64,000 nt of DNA from Acetobacter sacchari (GCF_017377715.1 NZ_JAFVMF010000002.1:244877-308876), one strand, 5' to 3'. Shown: positions 38,608 through 48,609, counted from the first letter of the stretch. The notes: generated by a model not told the origin, from the sequence alone. A program made the numbers and translations.

Positions 38608-38894
38608 GGAGCGGCTGGTTCAGGCTGGCCAGGACAGGGTCTCTTCCCCGTTTTGACGAACTGCCCATGCGTTTCACGTACCGCCGCTTTCGCCGCTCAG
38701 CGGCAACGACGAAATAGAAATCCCTAGCGTTCAACTGGCGACTGGCGTGTCTACGCCATCGCCAACCGTAGGGTAATCGAGATCGGCGCGCACCACGCTC
38801 CTGCGTCATCGAGCGAAGCATCGCATTTCATATTTAAAGGCATATTTGACAGTTTACCTTGCAAGTTTACCTTCCAAATGCAATTATGCCTATC
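38608..38894 (+). promoter_or_regulatory. Upstream region of the MarR gene with a 10-bp direct repeat
   Basis: AGTTTACCTT occurs twice, at 38851-38860 and 38864-38873, 13 bp apart, just upstream of the MarR start. CATATTT also repeats at about 38829 and 38841. These could be operator half-sites or a promoter; the rest of the gap shows nothing. Confidence 0.45.
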
Positions 38895-39332
38895 ATGAAC
38901 CGCTCCACCGATTCCTCGCTGGAAACAGTCGTCGGCGACCTCACGCTCGCGATCGGACAGCTTTTGCGCCGACTGCGCTCGGAGGCCAATCCAAGCGCAT
39001 TGAACCTGTCGCAAACAAGCGTCCTCGCCCGCATCGAACACGGCGGTCCCATGACGACCGCCGAACTTGCGCGGGTTGAATCGATGAAACCTCAATCGAT
39101 GGGAAGCATCCTCGCGAGCCTTGAGCATGAAGGCATGATCCGCCGCCAGCCGCACCCTACGGACGGGCGGCAGGTTCTGTTCGTCCTGACTGAGAAAGGG
39201 GTTGAGGTCAGGCGCCGTCGTCAAATCGCCAAACGTGACTGGCTGACGGCGGCGGCCTCAAATCTCGACGCTGAAGAGTTACAGGCTCTTGCAACTGCGA
39301 TCCCGCTCATCAGACGGATCGGAGAGTCCTGA
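38895..39332 (+). CDS. MarR-family transcriptional regulator
   Basis: About 145 residues (start MNRSTDSS; upstream in-frame starts at 38859 and 38886 are possible). Winged-helix MarR features: NLSQTSVLARIEHGGPMTTAELARVESMKPQSMGSILASLEHEGMIRR by region and PTDGRQVLFVLTEKG wing. It lies 200 bp upstream of an efflux pump of the DHA2 class on the same strand, the classical emrR-emrB-like arrangement, so it likely represses that pump until a toxic compound binds. Confidence 0.92.
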   Translation: MNRSTDSSLETVVGDLTLAIGQLLRRLRSEANPSALNLSQTSVLARIEHGGPMTTAELARVESMKPQSMGSILASLEHEGMIRRQPHPTDGRQVLFVLTEKGVEVRRRRQIAKRDWLTAAASNLDAEELQALATAIPLIRRIGES

Positions 39333-39533
39333 ACCACGCTTCGAACGCGTCAACCTATGCGAGAATCTGCAGCCGAACAAATGAATGGACGCCTATGCAC
39401 TCAGCAAAATCCGCTTCAGACTGCTTATGAATCGCCGCCGCCCGACGCTCCGGCGCTTTGCCGGTTCCCTGCGCTCATACGGTGATTGCAGCAGCGCAGC
39501 GTACGCTTGTTCGGCGATGAAAGCGCTCTCGCA

Positions 39534-40967
39534 ATGACTGCCCCGGACGATGACCGGCTTGATCCAGCGGCCTGGAGAATTTGTGCGGTTGCGCTGTTCG
39601 GCGCCCTGCTCTCACAACTTGATGCAACGATTGTTAATGTTTCCCTTTCAAATCTGGCGACCGATCTCGGCGCCGGGCTCTCGACGATCCAGTGGGTCAC
39701 AAGTGGCTATCTCCTGGCGCTCACGCTGGCCTTGCCGTTGAACGGCTGGCTGGTGGACCGTGTCGGCGCGAAGAGGCTGTATCTCTGGTGCCTTGCGTCA
39801 TTCACCTTGTCCTCGGCGCTCTGCGGTCTCGCCTGGTCCGCGCCTTCACTAATCGGATTCCGCGCGCTACAGGGTCTGAGCGGCGGTTTGCTGGCGCCTA
39901 TGGCGCAGATGATGGTCGCGCAGGCTGCGGGCAAACACATGACGCGCGTTGCGGGCTACGCAATGCTGCCAGTGTTGCTGGCGCCTGTCCTCGGCCCGGT
40001 GATCGCGGGATCAATCCTGCAACATGCTTCCTGGCGCTGGCTTTTTCTGGTCAATCTTCCCGTTGGGGCGCTCGCTATCATGTTGGCGTTTTTGATCCTG
40101 CCCGAAAACCACACTGCGTCGGCAAGGCGAAAGCTGGACTGGACCGGGCTGGTGCTGCTTTCTCCCGGGCTGGCGCTGTTCCTCTATGGCATGGAGCGTA
40201 TGAACCAGACGACGGGCAGCGCGAGCCTTGCCGCCGGCGCCCTGATGATGGTGGCGTTCATCTTGAGCGCCAGACGAAAAGGCGACGACGCATTGGTCGA
40301 TCTTCGCCTTTTTAGAGAAAGAGTTTTTGCAACCGCCACCACCACGCAGTTCCTGTCAAACGGCGCCATGTTCTCCGGTCAGATGCTTATTCCGGCGTTT
40401 CTGATTCAAGCGTGTGGCCGGGCGCCCAGCGAAATGGGGTGGATGCTTGCGCCGCTCGGGCTTGGCATGATGGCCACCGTCCCGTTGGTCGGAGCGCTGG
40501 TGGACAGGTTCGGCGTCTGCCGCGTGTCCTCAGGAGGCGCGCTACTGACGCTAGCCGCCACTTTGCCGCTTCTGTATCTTTCTTCCCGAGGGCTCAGTCT
40601 TTTTGTTCTTCTGCCGTCCCTCTTCGTTCGCGGAATGGGCATGGGGGTGATCGGCTTGCCATCGGTGACGGCCGCCTACGCCTCGGTCAGGAGACAGGAT
40701 CTGCCCATGGCGACGACCTCCGCCAACATCGTGCAACGTCTGGGCGGTCCCACGATGACGACGCTCTGCGCGTCATTCCTGTCATGGAAACTGGGACAGA
40801 ACAGCACGAATCACGTGGTTTCAAACGCCTTTACCGGAGCCTTCGTATTGCTTTGCGGCCTTCAGGCTCTCACGGTCCTGGCCGCGCTACGATTGCCGCT
40901 ACGTGTTGGCGACATCGCGGATGAGGCGCGTTCCAACGGAGAAAAAGACCGCTCGGCGCACACCTGA
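39534..40967 (+). CDS. MFS efflux transporter, DHA2 (EmrB/QacA) family
   Basis: 477 residues with about 14 membrane segments. Motif D1 LDATIVNVSLSNLATDL at the first helix, motif A GWLVDRVGAKRLYLW and the motif C-like VLLAPVLGPVIAGSI are all present. ATG 39534 (MTAPDDDR) is used; a TTG 48 bp upstream adds unconserved residues. It exports drugs or other small compounds with proton entry. No HlyD-type partner lies next to it. Confidence 0.92.
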   Translation: MTAPDDDRLDPAAWRICAVALFGALLSQLDATIVNVSLSNLATDLGAGLSTIQWVTSGYLLALTLALPLNGWLVDRVGAKRLYLWCLASFTLSSALCGLAWSAPSLIGFRALQGLSGGLLAPMAQMMVAQAAGKHMTRVAGYAMLPVLLAPVLGPVIAGSILQHASWRWLFLVNLPVGALAIMLAFLILPENHTASARRKLDWTGLVLLSPGLALFLYGMERMNQTTGSASLAAGALMMVAFILSARRKGDDALVDLRLFRERVFATATTTQFLSNGAMFSGQMLIPAFLIQACGRAPSEMGWMLAPLGLGMMATVPLVGALVDRFGVCRVSSGGALLTLAATLPLLYLSSRGLSLFVLLPSLFVRGMGMGVIGLPSVTAAYASVRRQDLPMATTSANIVQRLGGPTMTTLCASFLSWKLGQNSTNHVVSNAFTGAFVLLCGLQALTVLAALRLPLRVGDIADEARSNGEKDRSAHT

Positions 40968-41056
40968 TTGCGTCCCGGACAGGCGATGCAAACCAAAGTC
41001 GCGCATGCGTCCGAGGCGTCGTTCGATCCCCCCAACGCGTGCCCCGAACTGCGGCG

Positions 41057-43771
41057 TCAGCCGCCCGAGACCGCCTGCAACCGCAGCCGCCGCCCGGGCA
41101 ACATGGCGAAAGCTTCGGCGCGGCACGTCATTACAATGATCTGCATTCTCTCCGACGCTTCCGCCAGAATATCGAACATCGTCGACAAACGGCCAGCATC
41201 GGAGAACACCAGCGCATCGTCCAGAACCAGCATCGCCGGACGACCACGCGCGCGCAACAGTTCCGCGAGACCCAGTCGAACCAGCACGGCGATCTGCTCG
41301 CGCGTGCCGTCCGACAGAAACTCCAGCGGTTCATCCTCGCGCCAGCGGCTGACGCCGGTCAGCTCGAACTTGGTGTTCACCTGAACCCGCGAACGCGGAA
41401 ACAGCATGTCCAGAGAAGGCTGTATCGCGCCGGTCAGCGGCGCCAGATATCGCTCTACCGTCTCCTGTTCGACCTCCTGCAACGTACGGCGCAAGAGGGT
41501 CAGAATCGCGACTTCCCGTTCGCATGCTTCCTTTGCGCCGCGGCACCGGGACACCTCGCGCTCGGTGGCGGCGATCTCCTCATCCAGTCCCAGCCCCTCC
41601 GCCGCCTGCACGCGAGCTTCTCCTGCCGCGCATTCCTGCTGCAACTGCGACAGTCGCTCTCGACCGCCCTCGATCCGCACGTTCAACCTGTGAATTCTGG
41701 CGTCGAGTTGAGCCTCGTTCGACTCTGGTCTTTCCTGTTCCACCCGCGCGGCGGCGCGCTCCGCCTGGTCGAGCGCGCGTTCCGCCACATCCAGCCGCGC
41801 GGCCAGGGCCTCGTCCGGTTCCTGCGCCCGCGCCGCCTCTTCCTCGACGCGCAGCCGTTCGCACTGCTCCAGGATCAGGCGCAGCTCCGTCTGCGTCTCG
41901 GCCAGCACGCTTTCGGCCAGACGCTGCGCGCCATCGGGCTCCAGCATGTCGTTGCGCGCGGCCGCGACCGCCTGCTCGGCGCGCAGATGAGCCTGCTGCG
42001 CATCATCCAGAGCGAGGCGCGCCGCCTGAATCTCCGAAGCATCTGGTTCACGGCCGACATTGGAAGCGTCGGTCGCAGCATTGGCCGATCGGGCGTGGAG
42101 ACGCTCCAGTTCAGCGTCACAGACCGCGATGCGCTGGCGCAAGGCGGAGAGCGTCCCTTCGGCGTTCGCCTTGCCCTTTCCCCCGCCATCCGAAAGCACC
42201 GCGTCGAGCGTCGCGCGCGCAGATGCAAGCGTCGCCTGCGCTTGCCGACGTCTTTCCGCTTCCGCGTGAAGCTGGTGCATGTCGCTGCAATCCACGGCGG
42301 CGAGCGCCGCCGACAGTTCCGCCTCTGCTCGGTGCAGCGCCTCCATGCCCGCCGTCATCTCGCGCGCCGCCGGTGTGATGCGAAACACGCCCACGCCTTC
42401 GATCCTGAGCTCCGCCGGTTCAAGCAAATCGTGACGACCGCTTGCCAGCAGCGCGCCGTTCAGCGTCACGCGATCCAGCGCGCCAGCCTCCAGCGCGATC
42501 TCAAGCCCGGTCGCCTGCGCCATCAACGCAGCGGCGGCGGCGGCGCGCGCGCGCTCGGCGGTCTCCGCCCTGCGTTGAGCGGCGTCATCGACCCGGATCG
42601 CTTCCAGCGCCCCGCGTGCAGTTTCCTGCCGGTGTAACGCTTCTTCCAGTCGAGCGACCTGACGGAGCGTCATGGCGCGTTCGCCCAGCACGCGTAATCT
42701 TTCGACGCCGCGCTCGGCGTCCTTCACGCGCGCCGTCGTCAGCGCCACGACCTTTTCCGCTTCGGTCATCGCTGTGCGCTTTCTGGCCAGTTCCGCATCC
42801 GCGCGTCCACGCCGCAGCGTCGCCGCCTCCGCCGCCTCCCGCGCCCGCTCGGAATCACTGGTGAGAGACATGAGGCGAACGCGACGGTCCGCCCTGCGTT
42901 TTCGTTCCTCCCGCAGCCCCAGCGTCAGTCGTTCAGCCTCTCCAGCGGCAAGCGCCGTCTCGGCTCGCCGCCGGTCAAAACGCCCCAGTTCCTCTTTCGC
43001 AGCCTGCGCCGCCGCCAGTTCCGCCCGCTCGACTTCCCGTCGCCCCGCGTCGCTCGCCACGGCCAGTTCGCGGCGCGTCTGCTCAAGCGTCGCAATATCT
43101 TCAGCCAGCGTGGCCCGCTTGGCGTTCAATTCGACAAGACGTGCCTCAGCCGCGGCTTCCCCTTCGATGGTGGTTAAAAAACGCCCTTTGGGCTTTCCAC
43201 GACCGTCAAGTAATTCACCAAGATCTATGGCTATTCTTTTCAAAACCCGCGCCGCATCCGCACCACCGACGGCGTCGCCAAGATCGGCGCCAAGGTAATC
43301 GCGTAACGTCAGCTTGTTGGCGTCCGAAAGCGTCGGTTGTGAAAAACTCTCCCCCTGGGCGACCCAAAGCGCCCCGAGCATGACCCCGGCCTCGCCGCGT
43401 TTACTGACATCCGGCTCGATCAGAGCCTGCAGACGGTTCTCAGCGTCGTCGCCCTCAAGCGTGCGGCCCCCTTCCAGCAGACGCGCATGGCTGCGCCCGA
43501 GAAAGCGCTTCTCCATGCGCAAGGCGGCGCCATCAAGCAAGAACTCCGCGCTGACCAGTGGCGATCCGCCGTCATAAGGCGCGAAATCCTTGACTGTCTG
43601 CGCCTTCGAACCATGTCGGACCGTGAACAGCGCCTCCAGCGCCTTCAGCATGGTCGACTTCCCGGATTCGTTAGGCGCCGCGAGGACATTCAGCCCCGGC
43701 CCCAGCCCATCCAGACGGTGGCGTGTCGAAAAACGGCGAAACTGCTCGACCTCAAGCGCCGTGAGAATCAT
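41057..43771 (-). CDS. SMC-like AAA ATPase, YhaN type (nuclease partner)
   Basis: 904 residues from the ATG at 43769-43771 (MILTALEVEQFRRF), 5 bp after the stop of the phosphoesterase gene. Walker A APNESGKSTMLKALE (about residue 33), the YhaN-like KDFAPYDGG, coiled-coil rich centre, signature-like FLSDGTREQIAVLVRLGLAEL and Walker B AMLVLDDALVFSDAGRL near residue 850. No CxxC zinc hook is visible in the centre, unlike SbcC/Rad50. It should act with the phosphoesterase in processing DNA ends. Confidence 0.88.
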   Translation of the reverse strand: MILTALEVEQFRRFSTRHRLDGLGPGLNVLAAPNESGKSTMLKALEALFTVRHGSKAQTVKDFAPYDGGSPLVSAEFLLDGAALRMEKRFLGRSHARLLEGGRTLEGDDAENRLQALIEPDVSKRGEAGVMLGALWVAQGESFSQPTLSDANKLTLRDYLGADLGDAVGGADAARVLKRIAIDLGELLDGRGKPKGRFLTTIEGEAAAEARLVELNAKRATLAEDIATLEQTRRELAVASDAGRREVERAELAAAQAAKEELGRFDRRRAETALAAGEAERLTLGLREERKRRADRRVRLMSLTSDSERAREAAEAATLRRGRADAELARKRTAMTEAEKVVALTTARVKDAERGVERLRVLGERAMTLRQVARLEEALHRQETARGALEAIRVDDAAQRRAETAERARAAAAAALMAQATGLEIALEAGALDRVTLNGALLASGRHDLLEPAELRIEGVGVFRITPAAREMTAGMEALHRAEAELSAALAAVDCSDMHQLHAEAERRRQAQATLASARATLDAVLSDGGGKGKANAEGTLSALRQRIAVCDAELERLHARSANAATDASNVGREPDASEIQAARLALDDAQQAHLRAEQAVAAARNDMLEPDGAQRLAESVLAETQTELRLILEQCERLRVEEEAARAQEPDEALAARLDVAERALDQAERAAARVEQERPESNEAQLDARIHRLNVRIEGGRERLSQLQQECAAGEARVQAAEGLGLDEEIAATEREVSRCRGAKEACEREVAILTLLRRTLQEVEQETVERYLAPLTGAIQPSLDMLFPRSRVQVNTKFELTGVSRWREDEPLEFLSDGTREQIAVLVRLGLAELLRARGRPAMLVLDDALVFSDAGRLSTMFDILAEASERMQIIVMTCRAEAFAMLPGRRLRLQAVSGG

Positions 43772-43776
43772 GCCGC

Positions 43777-44913
43777 TCACGCCCCGCTCTCCTGCCGCCA
43801 CAACGCCGCGAGCCGTCGCAACGCCGGCAACGCGTGTTTCTGGTCCGGCCCCCCGGACGCCGCAAGCGCCGTAAGCCGCGCCGCCGCCTCGCTGATCGCG
43901 CCTGCGCCTTCGAATACGCTGAGGTCACCCTCTGTGGCCGTCGTTTCGGGCGTCTGGTCGACGCGCAGCAGCAGCAACGCTGAAGCCACGGCGCCCAGAA
44001 TGCTCTCTTCGAATACGGCCATCGCCGACAGCGGCAGAACGCCGTCCGCCTTCAGACGCGCCAGAACGCGGCTCGGTTCGTCGGGATCTATCGCGCGCAG
44101 GCGATCCTCCAGGGCCCGCACATCCTCAAGGGAACTCAGCGTCGCCGAAACCTCACGCCACAGAAAGCGGCCGGTGACATGACGCTCAATCTCCGGCGGA
44201 GCGCCCGGCGCATCGACCGTGACGATCAGGGACTCGCCCCCACCCGCGCCGCCGGTGTCAAAGCGGTCGCACTCAGGCGAGCCGGAATAGGCGCAACGCG
44301 GTCCGATCCGGTTGAAACCGTGCCAGTCCCCAAGCGCGAGATAGGAGAGCCCAGCCTTGTCCGGCCGATCCGGCGCCACGGGATTGGTCTGCTGCGACGG
44401 GTCAGAGCTGAAGCCTCTCACGGAGCCGTGGGCGAGCCCGATCCGCATCGCGCCTTCGGGCGTCGCCGCGCCGTCCATCCATGCCGTCGTGTCGGTCATG
44501 GTGTGGCGTCGCGTCAGCACGCCCGGCAGCAGCCACGCAGTTTCCTCCGCGTTCATCGGCGTCGGCACGGGCTCGAGATGCGCCGTGACGTTGTCGGGCA
44601 ACCCGGCCTTCAGGAGGCGGCTCCATACGCCGTTCGGCAGATGCGCGTCATGGTTGCCGGGGATCAGCCGCCACTGGATGTCGGGGAAGTCACGCATCCG
44701 CTCAAGCGGCTGCCGCAACGTCTTATCCGACGGACTCTCGTGATCATACACGTCGCCCGCGACAAGAATCGTGGCCGCGCCTTCCTTGCGGGCGAGATGC
44801 CCGAGCCTGCGGATGACCTGTATTCGCTCCGCCTGCAGCGCGTGCAGCGCCTCGTCTCCGGCGAACGCGAACGTCTTGCCGATCTGCCAGTCCGAACTAT
44901 GCACAAAACGCAC
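43777..44913 (-). CDS. Metallophosphoesterase, DNA exonuclease SbcD/YhaO-like
   Basis: 378 residues. Phosphoesterase motifs in order: FVHSSDWQIGKTF (D-x-H variant DWQ), LVAGDVYDHES (GDxxD), IPGNHDAHLPNG (GNHD), LAHGSVRG and LGDWHGFN (GDxH-like GDWH). GTG start after AAAGGAG. The Asp-x-His of the first motif reads Asp-Trp-Gln, as in YhaO-type proteins. It pairs with the YhaN-like ATPase 5 bp downstream. Confidence 0.88.
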   Translation of the reverse strand: MRFVHSSDWQIGKTFAFAGDEALHALQAERIQVIRRLGHLARKEGAATILVAGDVYDHESPSDKTLRQPLERMRDFPDIQWRLIPGNHDAHLPNGVWSRLLKAGLPDNVTAHLEPVPTPMNAEETAWLLPGVLTRRHTMTDTTAWMDGAATPEGAMRIGLAHGSVRGFSSDPSQQTNPVAPDRPDKAGLSYLALGDWHGFNRIGPRCAYSGSPECDRFDTGGAGGGESLIVTVDAPGAPPEIERHVTGRFLWREVSATLSSLEDVRALEDRLRAIDPDEPSRVLARLKADGVLPLSAMAVFEESILGAVASALLLLRVDQTPETTATEGDLSVFEGAGAISEAAARLTALAASGGPDQKHALPALRRLAALWRQESGA

Positions 44914-44960
44914 TGTGGCGCGCTCCTTTCTCGCGAACGCGACGCCGTGCGTTTACGTCG

Positions 44961-47177
44961 CTAGGCGGAGGGAAGCGTCCAGTTCCCCCCGTATTGGGAC
45001 GGGCCGCCATAACCGATCGTCGCCGCCATGGGGGCCGCGACCGGTTTCGGCGTCGAGTGAACCTCCGGCGCCTTTTTGAGCACCAGCGCCCCACCCGGCT
45101 GAAGGTAATAGATATAGTCCGCATGCGCGATAGTCGCCGGGCGATGGGCAACCATGACGCGCGTGACATTCAGGCGGCGCAGGCTGTCCGCCACGATCGA
45201 TTCGGTATGCTCGTCAAGGTGACTGGTCGCTTCGTCGAGAAACAGGATGTGTGGCCGGGTGTAGAGCGCACGGGCAAGAATGACCCGCTGCTTCTGGCCG
45301 CCCGACAATGCGCCGCCCATATCGCCGACCAGCGTCTCGAAACCCATCGGCATCCGCTTGATGTCGTCCAGAATCGCAGCCTGCGCCGCACAGTGCAACA
45401 TCAGCTCCTGATCGGGGTGCTCCGAAAAACCGCAGATATTGTCGGCGATGGAGCCCGAGAACAGTCCATCGTCCTGCAGAACGCCCGCGATGCGGCGTCT
45501 GTATCCTTCCAGCGTCAGAGCCGCGACGTCGGTTCCATCGAGAAACAACGAACCTTCGTCGAGCTTGAGCAGCCCCATCATCGCTTTCAACATCGTCGTC
45601 TTGCCGCAACCCGAAGGTCCGACGATGGCGACGCTCATGCCCGCAGGCACGTCGAGATCGACGCCCCGGAATATCCATGGCTCGTGCGTTGCGTAGCGCG
45701 CCGACATGCCACGGCAGACCAGAGATCCGGCGCCGGGCGCCAGTTCCGGTTCGAAATGGGCCAGTGGCTCCGGGTCAGTCATGACAATATCGGCGAGGCG
45801 ATCGCTCTGGATATTGAGCATACGCAGCTTGAAGCCCGTGTTGATCAGGGCGCCGATGCGGCTCGCAAACTGGTCCTTATAAGACAGGAACGCGACGAGC
45901 ATACCGACCGACATGGACCCGGTCATCACCGCCCGCGCGCCCAGCACCATCATGATGAGCCGATCCGCGCCGAAGATGAAATCGCCAAGCCGCCCGTAGA
46001 TCAGATCGAACCGTTGCAGGCGCAGACGAATGTTGATGCTCTCGATGACCAGATTGAGCCACGTGCTGCGCCGCCGCTCCCTGAGCCCCAGCAACTTGAC
46101 GCTGGCGATGCCGCGCAGGGTCTCGATGAAATGGGTCTGCTGTCGTGCGTTGACGACGATCTGCTCCTCCGACGCCTCCCGGTAGATACGGTAGGTGACC
46201 AGTCGCAGGATGATGTCGAGCACGGTCGCAACGCAGGCGACCAGCCCAAGCCAGCCACCGTAGAGGAACAGCATGATTCCCATACCGATCGCCATGATCC
46301 CGTCCATGACGGTCTGCACCATGTCGGTGGTCAGCGTCTGCTGGATGGTCCCAAGAGAGCCGAACCGCGACAGGATGTCTCCCACATGACGCTTGCCGAA
46401 ATAATCGAGCGGCAGGCGGGTCAGGTGATCGAACAGGCTGGTGTTCCAGTCGAGCCCCACGCGCGTGCCAAGCAGCGTGACCGCCCATGTCCGCACGGAG
46501 CCGATGAACATCTGCAGAAGCAGCAAAAGGCCCAGACCGAACGCGATCGTTTTGAGAAGATCGTAATCTGACGTGACGATGACTTCGTCGATCACGACCT
46601 GCGAGATCATCGGCGTGATCAGCGAAATCACTTCCAGTCCCAGCGAGAGCATGAACAGCCCGGTCAGCGCGCCGCGCAGACCGCCGACATGGCGGAAAAG
46701 ATCACGCAGGCGAATGGTTTCGCGTTCGTCCTTGCGCTCGAACGTTTCATTCGGAGTAACTTCGAGCGCAACGCCGGTAAATTCGCGCGACACGGCGTCC
46801 AGTGGCAACGTTCGCCGCCCGACGGCCGGGTCGTTGATCGTGATCTGGTCGCCCTTGATCGCCGTCAGGACGACAAAGTGATTCATGCCCCAGTGCAGCA
46901 CGCAGGGCAGGCGAAGATTTCGAAGATCGTCCATTTCCAGACGCACCGCGCGCGTCGAAAAACCGGACATGTCCGCAATCTGGACAAGGCTGCGCAACGT
47001 GACGCCTTTGATCGAAACCGAGTAGCGCCGCCGCAGCGTGGCGAGATCGATGGGATGCCCGTGGTAGCCCATGATCATAGCCAGACACGCCAGACCGCAT
47101 TCTGCAGCCTCTACCTGCAGGATGACCGGCGTCGACTTGCCAAAACCGAACTGGAGGGAATCGAACGCGTCGCTCAT
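44961..47177 (-). CDS. C39-peptidase ABC transporter (double-glycine peptide processing and export)
   Basis: 738 residues. Residues 1-135 are a C39 peptidase domain with a full catalytic set: Cys27 in AAECGLACLAM, His100 in WGMNHFVVL and Asp116 in INDPAVG. Six membrane helices follow (about 160-440), then the ATPase: GPSGCGKTTMLKAMMG, ALSGGQKQRVILARAL, ILFLDEATSHLD and MVAHRPATI. Such proteins cut leader peptides after Gly-Gly and export the rest. Its start overlaps the stop of the HlyD-family gene (ATGA). The neighbouring double-glycine peptide at 48662-49081 is the obvious cargo. The C-terminus ends in a Gly/Pro/Tyr-rich tail of unknown role. Confidence 0.94.
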   Translation of the reverse strand: MSDAFDSLQFGFGKSTPVILQVEAAECGLACLAMIMGYHGHPIDLATLRRRYSVSIKGVTLRSLVQIADMSGFSTRAVRLEMDDLRNLRLPCVLHWGMNHFVVLTAIKGDQITINDPAVGRRTLPLDAVSREFTGVALEVTPNETFERKDERETIRLRDLFRHVGGLRGALTGLFMLSLGLEVISLITPMISQVVIDEVIVTSDYDLLKTIAFGLGLLLLLQMFIGSVRTWAVTLLGTRVGLDWNTSLFDHLTRLPLDYFGKRHVGDILSRFGSLGTIQQTLTTDMVQTVMDGIMAIGMGIMLFLYGGWLGLVACVATVLDIILRLVTYRIYREASEEQIVVNARQQTHFIETLRGIASVKLLGLRERRRSTWLNLVIESINIRLRLQRFDLIYGRLGDFIFGADRLIMMVLGARAVMTGSMSVGMLVAFLSYKDQFASRIGALINTGFKLRMLNIQSDRLADIVMTDPEPLAHFEPELAPGAGSLVCRGMSARYATHEPWIFRGVDLDVPAGMSVAIVGPSGCGKTTMLKAMMGLLKLDEGSLFLDGTDVAALTLEGYRRRIAGVLQDDGLFSGSIADNICGFSEHPDQELMLHCAAQAAILDDIKRMPMGFETLVGDMGGALSGGQKQRVILARALYTRPHILFLDEATSHLDEHTESIVADSLRRLNVTRVMVAHRPATIAHADYIYYLQPGGALVLKKAPEVHSTPKPVAAPMAATIGYGGPSQYGGNWTLPSA

Positions 47178-48490
47178 CGTTCGGCAAGCCCCCCGCTGAT
47201 GGCGCTCATACTGTCACGCATGCTGATGACCGGGTCGAATATCCACCGGTAGAGGGGACGAGAGTCGATAGCGATATCCGCCTCCACTTCCATCCCGGCC
47301 TCAAGCTGCTTCTGCTTGCCGTAGGCTATGATATAGGGCTCGTCCGGTCGAACACGAATACGGTAAACGCTGGAGGAGCCATCGCTCTTCTCGCTTTTGG
47401 CGGCGTCGGTCTGCCCCGGCGTCTGGCCTTGCGCCTGCGACGGACTTGAGGCTGAGACCGGCGCCCGCGTGATCTCGGTCACGGTGCCCTTGTGAAGGCC
47501 AAAACGCTGGTACGGGAAGGCGGCGTAGCGAAGAAGCACCCGCTCCCCTTCATGCAAAAAGCCTATGGACGCGCTGGTGACATACAGTTCGGCGTCAAGA
47601 GAACGACCGGTCGGCAGCAACGTCACTAACGGCGCTCCCGCGTTGACCTGCTCACCCAGGTTTGCGCGGATCGCGGTCAGAATACCGTCTTCAGGCGCGA
47701 CGACGACGTTCTCCCGATGTCCTTCGCTTTCGTCGATCTGCTGGTCGATCTGTGCAATCTGGCGATCGAGGTCATTGATGTCGTGCGCCGTCGTCCTGTC
47801 ATATCGGATCAGTTTCGACGTGTTGTCGGCGATCTTGCCCTCGGCGTCGGTGAAGTTCTGTAGAAACTGCGCGTGCGTGCCAAGAAGTTGCGCGTATGTA
47901 TAAAGCTGGCTCTGGAACTGCGTTTCAGTCACGAGATGAGCCGTCTCCGCCGCGCGCATCCGGTTGACCGCAGCTTCGACGACCGGCAGCACCTTCGCAT
48001 CATTGGCGAGTTGCTGACCAATCAGCGTGTGCTGTTGCTGAAGATTGCGAATCTGATTCACCAGAGCCTGCTTCTCGACCGGCGCGTCGTCCGTTCGGAT
48101 GTCCTTCTGTTTCACCAGCAATGCGCGCTGGCGGCGCAATTCGGCGAGAATCTGCTCCTGCGTGCGTCCGCTGGAGGTTTTTGCGTCCAGATCGACGACG
48201 AACAGCTTCTGTCCGTGTGTGACGCGCATCCCCTCTTCGGCCAGTCTCTCAGTGATGACGCCAGCGCTGGACGCGTCGATCGTGATCAGACCTGTGGGCG
48301 GAAGCATGAGGCCTGTCGCGTGGACGCGGCGAGTATAAACTCCGAACCGGACATACACGACCGTGAGCGCTACGAGGAACAACGTCACCCAGCACACAAC
48401 CCGAATCGAAATGGGTTGCGCAGCCTGCACGCGCCCGAGCCAGGCCTGCCTGCGAGCGTCCAGCGCTTCCTGACGATATAAAGACGACAT
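47174..48490 (-). CDS. HlyD-family periplasmic adaptor protein
   Basis: 438 residues. One N-terminal membrane helix (ISIRVVCWVTLFLVALTVVYV) then a lipoyl-like half (GLITIDASSAGVITERLAEEGMRV), a long coiled coil (about 110-260) and VVAPEDGILTAIRANLGEQVNAGAPLVTLLPTG. It bridges the C39 ABC transporter to an outer-membrane channel, none of which is encoded here. It is cotranscribed with the transporter and lies downstream of the peptide gene, separated from it by a terminator. Confidence 0.92.
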   Translation of the reverse strand: MSSLYRQEALDARRQAWLGRVQAAQPISIRVVCWVTLFLVALTVVYVRFGVYTRRVHATGLMLPPTGLITIDASSAGVITERLAEEGMRVTHGQKLFVVDLDAKTSSGRTQEQILAELRRQRALLVKQKDIRTDDAPVEKQALVNQIRNLQQQHTLIGQQLANDAKVLPVVEAAVNRMRAAETAHLVTETQFQSQLYTYAQLLGTHAQFLQNFTDAEGKIADNTSKLIRYDRTTAHDINDLDRQIAQIDQQIDESEGHRENVVVAPEDGILTAIRANLGEQVNAGAPLVTLLPTGRSLDAELYVTSASIGFLHEGERVLLRYAAFPYQRFGLHKGTVTEITRAPVSASSPSQAQGQTPGQTDAAKSEKSDGSSSVYRIRVRPDEPYIIAYGKQKQLEAGMEVEADIAIDSRPLYRWIFDPVISMRDSMSAISGGLAER

Positions 48491-48552
48491 GAGAGCGGGC
48501 GGTTCCCCAATGCGGATCGACAGGATCCCTAATGGCGCATCAAAAGAATAAT

Positions 48553-48609
48553 GAAAAACAAAAACGACTCAGCCTCCGATGTCCTTGCGGGGACGTCGGA
48601 GGCTGAGTC
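48553..48609 (-). terminator. Strong rho-independent terminator after the double-glycine peptide gene
   Basis: Arms 48566-48584 and 48591-48609 form a 19-bp stem with one T-G wobble and a 6-nt loop. On the minus strand T-rich sequence follows (A-runs at 48554-48564). It lies 53 bp after the peptide stop and 63 bp before the hlyD start, so most transcripts of the peptide gene should stop here. Confidence 0.9.

Noticed and set aside
41039..42637. 532-codon open frame opposite the YhaN-like gene
   Set aside because: Low-complexity Arg/His/Gln/Leu-rich translation without known domains; antisense shadow of a clear SMC-like gene.
41057..44913. Classical SbcC/SbcD pair
   Set aside because: No CxxC hook was seen and the first metal motif is altered, so YhaO/YhaN-like is the better name.
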